This document shows positions 32,142 to 40,449 of a DNA stretch of 64,000 nt, piece by piece; the stretch's first letter is position 1, and the number at the start of each line of letters is the position of its first letter. Below the pieces are notes generated by a model, which searched no databases, had not been told where the DNA came from, and saw only the letters and a program-made list of their open reading frames with translations. The translations under genes were made by a program, and so were the position numbers. Origin of the DNA: BJ22 sp031405895 (GTDB taxonomy: Bacteria > Planctomycetota > Planctomycetia > Pirellulales > Pirellulaceae); contig JANOFL010000142.1 in the NCBI GenBank assembly GCA_031405895.1, positions 1 to 64,000 of the forward strand, read 5' to 3'.

Positions 32142-33704
32142 TCAATGGCATGCCGCGGCCGCGTCGACCAGACCGAATCCGGTGGCCAGGTCACGACCGG
32201 GACCAGCCGGATCACCCATGCTGCTCTGGCCCTTTTTCACGTCGCGACAGGAGGTTTCAAGCCGCTTTCGGACTTGGGCCAGAGTCAGGTTGGGGTGTTT
32301 CGACAGCATCAATGCTACGACTCCCGCGATCATCGGACAAGCCGCGCTGGTGCCGCTGAACACTCCCCAGCCATCGTTCTTTTTCGTTTCGTCGCCGTTG
32401 GGCCAGGTTCCCCCGGCGAGATTCTTGTCCAGCTCGCAGCCGGGCGGAATGGGCAAAGCGATGTACTTCGCGCCGGGTTGCATCCCGCACAGTCCGCAGA
32501 CATCCGGAACTTGCCGGCCGGGGAACCGGAAGCTGTTGAAACTGCTGGCGTAGTCCGAAGCTTCCAGTTTGCCGTCCTGCCTCTGATGAACGCCGCCCAC
32601 GCTGATCACATCCGGGCAGCTCGCTGTCGCCGACATGTGGCCATTGCCCGCGGAAAAGAGCACGATCATGCCGGCTTGGGCGCAGAGGCCGATTTCAGCG
32701 AGTACCAGCGACCAATAGGGATCCCAGGTGCTGAACGGACCATCGGTGGGGCTCGCCGATCCCCAGCTGTTGCTGACGATCTTGACTTTGAGGTCATCGC
32801 GCGCGATCTGGAACGCCGCGACGGCATCGTCCATCTTGAGCCCATGCAGTTTGACTTTGGGCGCGATCGCCAGCAGGTTGGCGCTCTCGCCTGTGCCGTG
32901 TCCATTGGAGTCGGTGTCGTTCGGCGATGGCGCGCTGAGTGAAAAGCCCTTGCCCTTGAACCACGGATGCGACCAGTCGAAGCCGCTGTCGATCATCGCG
33001 GCCTTGACTCCCTGGCCACGTTTGCCCGACGCATGGACCGGCCCGGCATTCAGGATCGCGACGAGGTCGTCGGGGACATTGAGATGGAAGTAGTTCAGGC
33101 TGGGCGGCGTGGGAGACGGGCCGCTGGCTGCCGCCGGTGCCGCCCGGCGTGACGCTTTCCGTGTCGGCCGGCGGGCCGGCCGAGCGGACGCCGCCGTTTT
33201 TTTCTTCGCGTGCCACTCGATGGGTTGGGGAAACGCCGCGCCCTCCAGCACCTCGGAGCCAAGGTTCAGCGCGTTCATTGCGCTTTCAGCCGTTGGCAGA
33301 TACATCGCCGAGGTGTCCTTCTCGAACTTGACGCCCATCTTCTGCTGGAAGAGCTTCGCCGGCCCGGAAACCCGGATGCTGAGCTGGGAGACGCGCTCGA
33401 TCTGGAAACCCATCGCCTCGAGCTTGTTCCGCGCCGCGGTTGTCACCCGCTTTTCCGACCGGAATGCCGACACATTCGCCGCCGCCAGATTGGCCGCCGG
33501 ATCAAACAGGCTTTGTCCGCCGAGCGAACGGGGCGAGACATAGGCCACGATGTGGTCTTTGGAAGTGTTGGTCATGGGAGCATGGCCAGAGGAAGTCCCA
33601 CTGGATCCTGCCTTCCCTTTGGGGGACGCCGAGCGCTTGCGTTTGGGGGACGCGGAACGCTTGCGTTTGGGGGACGCCGAAGCCTTGCGTAATTGGGCAG
33701 CCAT
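32142..33704 (-). CDS. Subtilisin-like serine protease (S8) with propeptide and basic repeats
   Basis: The protein has 520 residues from the ATG at 33704 (a TTG start six bases earlier is also open). Residues 6-30 are three 8-residue repeats of the SASPKRKR type. A propeptide-like domain follows (VTTAARNKLEAMGFQIERVSQLSIRVSGPAKLFQQKMGV), then a basic linker (about 170-205) with KKKTAASARPARRPTRKASR. The S8 catalytic domain has Asp239 (AMIDSGFDWSH), His269 (NGHGTGES) and Ser453 (FSGTSAACPMIAG). The triad is complete, so it should be active. The absence of a signal peptide and the DNA-binding-like SPKR tail suggest an intracellular enzyme. It forms an operon with the propeptide-like gene. Confidence 0.85.
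   Translation of the reverse strand: MAAQLRKASASPKRKRSASPKRKRSASPKGKAGSSGTSSGHAPMTNTSKDHIVAYVSPRSLGGQSLFDPAANLAAANVSAFRSEKRVTTAARNKLEAMGFQIERVSQLSIRVSGPAKLFQQKMGVKFEKDTSAMYLPTAESAMNALNLGSEVLEGAAFPQPIEWHAKKKTAASARPARRPTRKASRRAAPAAASGPSPTPPSLNYFHLNVPDDLVAILNAGPVHASGKRGQGVKAAMIDSGFDWSHPWFKGKGFSLSAPSPNDTDSNGHGTGESANLLAIAPKVKLHGLKMDDAVAAFQIARDDLKVKIVSNSWGSASPTDGPFSTWDPYWSLVLAEIGLCAQAGMIVLFSAGNGHMSATASCPDVISVGGVHQRQDGKLEASDYASSFNSFRFPGRQVPDVCGLCGMQPGAKYIALPIPPGCELDKNLAGGTWPNGDETKKNDGWGVFSGTSAACPMIAGVVALMLSKHPNLTLAQVRKRLETSCRDVKKGQSSMGDPAGPGRDLATGFGLVDAAAACH
33618..33689. repeat. Three 24-bp tandem repeats in the subtilase gene
   Basis: The units TTTGGGGGACGCCGAGCGCT+TGCG (33618-33641), 33642-33665 and 33666-33689 differ at few bases. 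They encode three SPKRKRSA-like octapeptides at the protein N-terminus. Confidence 0.85.
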
Positions 33705-34784
33705 GTTCAAGACCTTTCAGAAAAACCGGGAACGAAGTTGAGGCCGGCAATGCTCACATCCGGCGTTACGGTATTCAAGCATGCTCCCCCTTGAACTTGA
33801 GTGCCCGACCGCGCAATCTGCCCCCGGCCGCGACACGGGTTTGAAGCCAGCCGTTAGCGGAGTGGCCGCGACCTGAAATTCCCGAAACGCGGGGAGCCGT
33901 TTCGCCCAACCACGACACTTCTTGCTGCCGTGTTCACGAAACGGCAACGCTCCATCAAACGGCAGAACTGGCCGCAACGCATGCGGGTTCACCAGTCGCA
34001 ATCAGTCCGCAGGGCAAGTCCCTGGTTCTCTGGACTGGTCGACATGGCGTCGTCAACTTCGGCGACTGGACCGACCAGCTTGGGATTGTTGGCGGCCGGC
34101 TGCAGCGCTGCGACCGGGCCGAGTCGCTGGATTCACTTCGGAAGGGGGACGAATGGAGGACACCGGCAAATCCGGAGTTACCTGAAGACGCGCCAGTTCT
34201 GGATGAAGTCCGCGCGGAAATTGTTTCGATGCCTGGAAGTGACTGATCCCGCGCCAGCACAGCCGTGCAGTCAACCAGGGCCAGTGGCGCATTTTGAAGT
34301 TGCGCTTTGTGGTTTTTGCCGCAGAAATACCAGCCCGCAGCGCAAGCAGGGACCGCCCCAGGGCTGCTTGTCCCTTGCTTGCGCTGCGGGCTGGTATCGA
34401 AACCGCAACTTCAAAAGTGGAGCATGGGCGCCAATTGCTTGCCTCAACGCTTTCGCCGCGGTAGCGTGTTGAACTCCACGCGACTGCCTCCGTGGACAAG
34501 AGTTGCCTTGTTTCGCTCCGTTCCGGACCAACGATCTGGTGTTCGAAACGCGAAGCCCCTTCCGCTGTGCTGAACATCCGTACCCGCCGGCCGTAATGGT
34601 CGTGCCGGACGGCTTCGTTCAGACAGTGTTTCCCGGGCGAAGCTGACTTGTTGCAGAAAAAAACCGGACGGACGCCAGCAGTTTGGGCCAGGCTTGCAGC
34701 AGGTGCATGGCGTTGACCGCTTCCCGTCCGCCCGATTGGCCCGAGCCATCGGGACGAACAGACTCTTGAAACGAGGAACCAGCG
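33705..34784. other. 1.08-kb region without a recognisable gene
   Basis: Long open frames exist on both strands but they have no ribosome sites, cross a palindromic repeat and match no family. The only structured part is the nested inverted repeat at 34292-34416. The region separates the divergent subtilase and BNR-repeat genes and probably holds their promoters. Confidence 0.6.
34292..34416. repeat. Nested composite inverted repeat with full REP palindrome (family B)
   Basis: The outer arms TTTTGAAGTTGCG (34292-34304) and CGCAACTTCAAAA (34404-34416) are perfectly complementary. Inside lies the complete palindrome from ATACCAGCCCGCAGCGCAAGC (34327) to GCTTGCGCTGCGGGCTGGTAT (ends 34397). The same two modules recur near 38729-38999 in a different order. 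Confidence 0.85.
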
Positions 34785-37700
34785 ATGCGTGGACCGAGGA
34801 GCAGAACTGCACGTCAAGTCCGCACGAAACCGGGTGCCAGTCGCCGGCCGGCCACGGCAAGCCAGGCCGGCTACTCGGTCCTCGAGGATCGTGTGCTGCT
34901 CGCCGCGGCTGGCAACTGGGAAGTCCGCAGTCCGGGCGGTGGGGGGGCTTTGTTCGCGCCGGCGATCAGTCCGCACAACCCGGCCGAGATGTATGTCCAG
35001 TCGGACATGTCCCAGACTTTCCGGACCCGCGATTCCGGCGCGTCGTGGTCCACGCTCGATTTCGCACAGCTCGGTGGCGGCAACCGCGGCGGGGTGCAGT
35101 ACACCAGCAACGCGAATGTGCTGTACGCGATTGACTTTGCCGCCATCGACTCGCTCGACGCGGCCGTGCCGGTTCGCAGCAGTGACGGCGGCAATACCTG
35201 GGTTCACTTGAACGACCCGACCGGCCAGGAGGCGTTTTACCTTTTCGCCGACTACGGCCAGCCCGATCGCGTGATCGTGACCGACTGGACAAGGCTGTTC
35301 CTTTCGGTCGATGGCGGGAGCACCTGGACGCTCAAGTACACGGCTCCGTCCAGCGACGGCCTGCACGTGGGCGGTGTCTTCTTTGATGGCGCGAACATCC
35401 ATGTCGGGACGAATCACGGGCTGCTGAGGTCAACCAACAGCGGATCGACGTTCCAGATGACCGCGCTGACGGGATTCGCTGCGGGCGAAGACCTCGTGAC
35501 GATGACCGGTGCGCGGGAAGGCAATACTGTGCGCCTCTATGCAGTCGCGCAGAGCACTCAGGTCTGGGGCGGCTATGGCGCGGCGGACTGGTCCGACTAC
35601 AGCAACGTCTATCGGCTGGACGTCGGTCAGGCGAGCTGGGTCCCGGTCGGGGCGGGATTGCCGGCCGACGCGAAGCCGTTTTTTGTCGACATGGCCCGCA
35701 ACGATATCGATGTCGTTTACGTCGCCGGAAACGACGAGAACGCGTTGCCGCTGATCTACAAAAGCACCAACAGCGGCCAGACCTGGAGCGACGTCTTCCG
35801 CTGGCAGAACAACGAGAACATCGCCACCGGCTGGCAAGGGCAGGGGGGGCACATTTACTGGTGGTGGGGCGAGGGAGCGCTCGGTTTCGAGGTCAACCCG
35901 GTCAACTCGGCCCAAGCCCTCGTCACCGATTTCGGTTTTGCCCACACCACGGACAACGGCGGGACAACCTGGCGGAACGTCAACGTGGTTCCGGCTGATC
36001 TCAATCCGGTCGGCGGGCTGACTTCGACGACGCGGCCCTATCGCTCCAGCGGCCTGGGCAACACCGCGATCTGGAACCTGACGTGGCTCGACCAGCAGAA
36101 CATGCTGGCCGGCTTCAGCGACATCGAGATGGCGCTCAGCCACGATGGCGGGCAGGGCTGGTCGTTCGACTATTCGGGCCTGGGACAGAATTCGCTTTAC
36201 CGGGCCGTCGTTCACCCGCAAAACGGCCACATCTACGCCGCCACCAGCACGGTCCATGACTTGTACGAATCGACCCGGACGACGGACTCGATCATCGACT
36301 CCGGCTCGGGTCGGGTGATGGTCTCGTCCAACGACGGCCAGTCATGGCAGCTGCTCGAAGACTTCGGCCACGTCGTCCGCTGGGTTGAACTCGACCCGGC
36401 CAATCCGCAGCGGATGTACGTCTCTGTCGTTCACAGCACGGACGGCGGCATCTATGTGACCAACAATCTGAGTGCGGGGAGCGCTGCGACCTGGCAGCGG
36501 CTGACGGCTCCGCCGCGAACCGAAGGCCACCCCTACAACATCCACATCCTCGACGATGGCACGTTGTTGACGACTTGGTCAGCCCGCCAGCCCGGCTCGG
36601 GCGGCGGCAATTTCACGGCCAGCAGCGGGGTCTTCATCAGCACGGATGGCGGCAACAGCTGGCTTGACCGGACCGATCCGCGGATGCGTTACTGGACCCG
36701 CGATCTCACGGTCGATCCACACGACCCGACCCAGAACACCTGGTTCGCCGGCGTCTACAGCGGCTGGGGCGGCCCGGCCAACGACCTCGGTGGGCTTTAC
36801 CGGACGACGAATCGCGGGCAGACGTGGGAGCTGTATTACGAAACGCACCGCGTGACATCGGCCACTCTTCATCCCGTGAATCCCGATGAGCTTTACCTGA
36901 CGACCGAAACGGATGGACTGATTTTCAGCGGCAACCGCCGCGCGGCCCAGCCAACGTTCTCGCGCGTGGCGGGGATGGATTTTCGCCAGCCGCTGCAAGT
37001 CCACTTCAATCCGTGGAACGCGAACGAAGTCTGGGTCACGACATTTGGCGGCCAGCTTTGGGTGGGCACGACTCCCGATCCTGTCGCGGGCGGCGATTTC
37101 ACCTTGGCCAACGGCAAACTGACGCTCGATGGTCGCGCGACGGGACAAGTCATCACGGCGACGCGCGAGGGAACGAACTACCGCTTCACGCTGCAGGCGG
37201 GGAACTGGTCCGGCAGTCCCGTTTCCGGAATCGCCGGAGCCGGCACGGGCAGCCTGCTCGTGGCGCGGACGTGGCTCGATGGATTGACGAATGGCTTGTT
37301 GTTGCGCGAAGCGGCCGGCTCGGTTGTCGATCTCGTGTTTGCCGGCACGGCGGACTTTTCGACGATGGCCGGGCCGTTCGCCACGGAGTCGCTCGACGAC
37401 ATCACACAGGCAAACGGATCCACCGCGCGCTTCAACCGGGTTCAGCTGGGCGGTTCGGAGATCCGCCTGAAAGAACCAACCAACGTTTTCGGGAGCCTGG
37501 CTGTTCAGGGGACCACGGTCGAATTGACCGCCGGCTCAGCGCTCCTGCTGGAAGGTGCGAGTAGCGCCGGACAGATGACCTTGCGCGCGACGGGCCGGAT
37601 CGGGAACCTCATGGGAGCCTCGATCGCGGTCAGCGGCAACCTCCTGGCGGAAACCGGGCAGCGAATTGACTTCGCGCGCGACGCGGGTGACTCGTTCACT

Positions 37701-38672
37701 GTGGGCGGAAGCGCGACGTTGAGCTCCGGCAGCCAGCCGTTGATCGTCGGTGACCTCGGCCTGGCCAGTTTCGGCGTGCTCTGGATCGAGTCGGCCGGCT
37801 TTGTGCGGGTACGCGAAACCGGTGACACGCGGATCGGGCGGCTCGTCAGCAACGGATCGGCACTGGTGACTTCGACAGGCGGAATCGTCGATGGTACGCA
37901 AACGCGGGTCGATGTCCGCTACCAGCTGGGCTTGACCGCGGGCAACTGGATCATCGTGAGCGATTCGGCAGCCGATTCATGGAGTGTGGGCGGGCTGGCC
38001 GAGTTCCGGGCCGGGTCTTCGGTCAACGTGCTGCCGGCCGGTCAGACCGTTTTGGGTCAGGTCACGTTTGTTGCCGGATCCACTGCGACGCTCAACCTCG
38101 ATGGGCCGCTGTTCCTTGCGGGAACCAGTACCGCGATCAATGCCCGGCTCGTGTCCACGGGAGCGATTGGCGATTTGACCGGAGCCGACTTGCGGGTGAC
38201 CGGCGGACTGACGCTAGTTGCCGGTTCGCGGATCGATCTGGCTGACGCTGCCGGCAATGACCTGGTCGTGGGGGGACGACTGGATGTTGCGGCGGGTGAA
38301 GCGGTCCAGTTGCTGGCGGCCGGGCTAGTCCAGTTTGGCCAGCTGCGATTCAGCGCGCCTTGGGTCCTGGTCCAGGCCGACGCGCGGATTCATCTCGCGG
38401 GCAGCTCTACGGCCGGGCTGCTGCGGCTGGAAACGGCGGACGTGATTTCGGACGCGACGGGTGCGTCGGTCGAAGCGACCACGAATGCGATCTTTGTCGC
38501 CCGAGGTGTTTCGCTGGCCGATCAGGCCAGCGACCGGTTGCATTTCTGCCCGCACATCAGACTGGAGGTGACGGAATTCGCGCTGATCCACGCCCCCGGC
38601 AACGTGACGATTGACAGTTACTGGGTCACGCCGGGAGTCTGGAGTTCGTTTAGCGTGGACTCGCTTTGTTGA
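34785..38672 (+). CDS. Giant BNR/Asp-box propeller surface protein (GH74-like repeats)
   Basis: The protein has 1295 residues. The start at 34785 follows ACGAGGAAC. The N-terminus is basic and has the surface motif SVLEDRVLLAAA in place of a classical signal peptide. Residues about 45-770 contain at least nine Asp-box motifs (SSDGGNTW, SVDGGSTW, STNSGQTW, SNDGQSW, STDGGNSW, TTNRGQTW), which indicates one or two seven-bladed propellers as in GH74 xyloglucanases, sialidases or VPS10 proteins. Catalytic Asp pairs cannot be assigned with certainty. The last 500 residues are repetitive beta-helix-like (GSALLLEGASSAGQMTLRATG, GSRIDLADAAGNDL). A polysaccharide-binding or -degrading surface protein is likely. 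Confidence 0.8.
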   Translation: MRGPRSRTARQVRTKPGASRRPATASQAGYSVLEDRVLLAAAGNWEVRSPGGGGALFAPAISPHNPAEMYVQSDMSQTFRTRDSGASWSTLDFAQLGGGNRGGVQYTSNANVLYAIDFAAIDSLDAAVPVRSSDGGNTWVHLNDPTGQEAFYLFADYGQPDRVIVTDWTRLFLSVDGGSTWTLKYTAPSSDGLHVGGVFFDGANIHVGTNHGLLRSTNSGSTFQMTALTGFAAGEDLVTMTGAREGNTVRLYAVAQSTQVWGGYGAADWSDYSNVYRLDVGQASWVPVGAGLPADAKPFFVDMARNDIDVVYVAGNDENALPLIYKSTNSGQTWSDVFRWQNNENIATGWQGQGGHIYWWWGEGALGFEVNPVNSAQALVTDFGFAHTTDNGGTTWRNVNVVPADLNPVGGLTSTTRPYRSSGLGNTAIWNLTWLDQQNMLAGFSDIEMALSHDGGQGWSFDYSGLGQNSLYRAVVHPQNGHIYAATSTVHDLYESTRTTDSIIDSGSGRVMVSSNDGQSWQLLEDFGHVVRWVELDPANPQRMYVSVVHSTDGGIYVTNNLSAGSAATWQRLTAPPRTEGHPYNIHILDDGTLLTTWSARQPGSGGGNFTASSGVFISTDGGNSWLDRTDPRMRYWTRDLTVDPHDPTQNTWFAGVYSGWGGPANDLGGLYRTTNRGQTWELYYETHRVTSATLHPVNPDELYLTTETDGLIFSGNRRAAQPTFSRVAGMDFRQPLQVHFNPWNANEVWVTTFGGQLWVGTTPDPVAGGDFTLANGKLTLDGRATGQVITATREGTNYRFTLQAGNWSGSPVSGIAGAGTGSLLVARTWLDGLTNGLLLREAAGSVVDLVFAGTADFSTMAGPFATESLDDITQANGSTARFNRVQLGGSEIRLKEPTNVFGSLAVQGTTVELTAGSALLLEGASSAGQMTLRATGRIGNLMGASIAVSGNLLAETGQRIDFARDAGDSFTVGGSATLSSGSQPLIVGDLGLASFGVLWIESAGFVRVRETGDTRIGRLVSNGSALVTSTGGIVDGTQTRVDVRYQLGLTAGNWIIVSDSAADSWSVGGLAEFRAGSSVNVLPAGQTVLGQVTFVAGSTATLNLDGPLFLAGTSTAINARLVSTGAIGDLTGADLRVTGGLTLVAGSRIDLADAAGNDLVVGGRLDVAAGEAVQLLAAGLVQFGQLRFSAPWVLVQADARIHLAGSSTAGLLRLETADVISDATGASVEATTNAIFVARGVSLADQASDRLHFCPHIRLEVTEFALIHAPGNVTIDSYWVTPGVWSSFSVDSLC

Positions 38673-38728
38673 CAGAGGGCCGACATGGATCGCAGCCAGA
38701 GGCAGACGCCATTGGGACGTTCCGGCAG

Positions 38729-38999
38729 TACCAGCCCGCTGCGCAAGCAAGGTAAAACCAGCCAATGTGGTCCTTGTGATCGCTTTTTGAAGTTGCGCTG
38801 TTTGGGTCAAGACCAGAGACAGACCGCCCAAATCGGCCCTGTTTCGTGTTCTTGCTCAGTCCCGGTCTGGCGGGACAGTGCTCGTGATCGTACTCGAATA
38901 AAGTCGGCCGATTACGAGCACGAGCACCATTTCATTGAGCACGAGCACGATTCAGAGTCGAAAGGCGCAACTTGAAAACTTGCGCAGCGGGCTGGTATT
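38729..38999. repeat. Composite repeat cluster (family B arms plus GAGCACGAGCAC repeat)
   Basis: A REP arm (38729-38752), TTTTTGAAGTTGCGC (38784-38798), GCGCAACTTGAA (38965-38976) and the opposite REP arm (GCGCAGCGGGCTGGTAT, 38982-38998) frame a 165-bp interior. The interior contains a direct GAGCACGAGCAC repeat (38910-38953). It fills the 362-bp gap between the BNR gene and the PEP-CTERM gene. Confidence 0.75.
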
Positions 39000-39034
39000 G
39001 CACTGCGGACGAGTACCGGGAATCCCGATGACTG

Positions 39035-39733
39035 TCAGACCAATGGCATTGCCATCCCCAACCACCGCTTGCGGGCCATCGTCAGCGCGGCGCAGACCAG
39101 CGTCAGGGGCAGGCCCAACACTGGCTCGGGAACAAAAGCCGTGAACTGCAGCCGGACGTTGTCGATCGTGGTCGAGCCGCCGACGCCGCTGCTGACCAGG
39201 AATCGCAGCCGGACATTGTCGCCAAAGCCGACGGTCCCGTTGGTATTGGTTGGCAGGACCGTCCACTGTGCGGAGGCCGACTGAAAGAGCCCTTCGCCGG
39301 GCGCCGGCACAGTCGTGAAGTCGTCAATCAGGATTGTGCCATTGGCGAGGAGGCTGAGCCCAACGGGCGGGAATGCCTCGTCGAGGCGGTTGCCGATGTC
39401 AAACGTCAGCAGGTAAACACCGTACGCAAGTGTGGGGGCGAGGTCCTGGTGAATGATCGTCCCGCCGGCACCCATCACCAGCAGGTTTTCGCCATCGGTC
39501 GTGTTGCCGTCCGGAAACTGGGTCTCCGTTGGGTCGAGCACGCTGCCCGGCCCGAGCCGGCTCCAGCCGACGATGGTCGTGGTCGAATCGCCCGGATTGA
39601 GGGCCGTTTCCTCGAAACTGTGATTGGCGATGAAAATCTCGTCGGCCATGGCTTGCCTTGCGGGCATCAGGGCGAAGAGTGCCTGACTGGCAACGGCCAG
39701 ACAGAGGATTGAAATTTTTGTTGGGCGACGCAT
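39035..39733 (-). CDS. PEP-CTERM exported protein
   Basis: The protein has 232 residues. The ATG at 39733 follows GGAG, and the signal peptide is ISILCLAVASQALFALMPARQAMA. The mature part starts DEIFIANHSFEETAL and has a beta-sandwich, discoidin/DUF642-like pattern. The C-terminus VPEPVLGLPLTLVCAALTMARKRW is a PEP-CTERM sorting signal (PEP, hydrophobic helix, basic cluster), which is cut by exosortase during export to the outer surface. The exosortase gene is not in the window. A sugar- or matrix-associated role is usual for this class, but no catalytic site is visible. Confidence 0.85.
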   Translation of the reverse strand: MRRPTKISILCLAVASQALFALMPARQAMADEIFIANHSFEETALNPGDSTTTIVGWSRLGPGSVLDPTETQFPDGNTTDGENLLVMGAGGTIIHQDLAPTLAYGVYLLTFDIGNRLDEAFPPVGLSLLANGTILIDDFTTVPAPGEGLFQSASAQWTVLPTNTNGTVGFGDNVRLRFLVSSGVGGSTTIDNVRLQFTAFVPEPVLGLPLTLVCAALTMARKRWLGMAMPLV

Positions 39734-40449
39734 GGTCAGGACTCCGGGTCAGGTCGGATGGGCAGGACTGCCATGCTCCCAGGGGCGGCAATTCCGCGGC
39801 GGGTCCGATTTGGTTCCCGCCACCCTTCCACGCGACAGTTCCGGGTCGGGCGCTCCGATATTTCCAACGAAGCCTGGAGATTCCACGCCGGTATCTGCGG
39901 GACGCCATCATGAAATACTTCCAGCTCCCTCTCCGTGGCAGCTGGAGGAAAACGGCATCCAGCTCAGGCACGATTTAAACCCGATGAATGCCCGGTTGAG
40001 AAAAAGGTCATGTCTTCAACGGGCTGACTGAGGGGAGGATTGGGAAGGGGTTTTTGTGCCCCACGATTTCAAGTAGCCCGCTTCCGCGCTTCTTTGTCTG
40101 GCATCCCGGAATCAGGTACCGGATAAAGCGTTGAAAAAGGTGGTTGAGGCGATTCGGCAGGCTGTGGAATCGAGCCGGTTGAGGTGCTGCCTTCCCCCCC
40201 TCCCCAACCCTCCCCGCCGAGGGGAGGGAGCCGGAAGTTCTTCTGAATGGGACTCCACTGACGGGATTCAGCCGGATTTCTTTTTGTCGGCCTTTTTTTG
40301 TCGCGAACGCCGTCACTCTGGGACGGGGGACGATTCGCCACCGGAAGCGAAACCGGTCGGGTTGGATCCGGTCGCGCCCGGTAAACTGTCGCAGACGAGG
40401 GTGGTCGTCGAGCCGAAGAGCTTCGAGCGGTTCAGCTAACGCGCCTCGT
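39734..40449. other. 716-bp region without a recognisable gene
   Basis: It contains a palindromic element at 40191-40237 (CTTCCCCCCCTCCCC ... GGGGAGGGAGCCGGAAG) related to the other CCCTCCCC repeats. Open frames through it have no ribosome sites and match no family. Confidence 0.6.
40191..40237. repeat. CCCTCCCC/GGGGAGGG palindrome
   Basis: Pyrimidine-rich and purine-rich arms around CGCCGA form a hairpin. It shares the GGGAGCCGGAAG ending with the family E elements. Confidence 0.6.

Noticed and set aside
34053..35417. Long minus-strand open frame of about 450 codons
   Set aside because: It overlaps the well-supported BNR/Asp-box gene start, crosses a palindrome and has biased Arg/Gln/His composition typical of an antisense frame in GC-rich DNA.
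34785..38672. GH74 xyloglucanase
   Set aside because: Asp-box motifs and propeller order agree, but the two catalytic Asp residues cannot be identified with confidence, so only GH74-like is stated.
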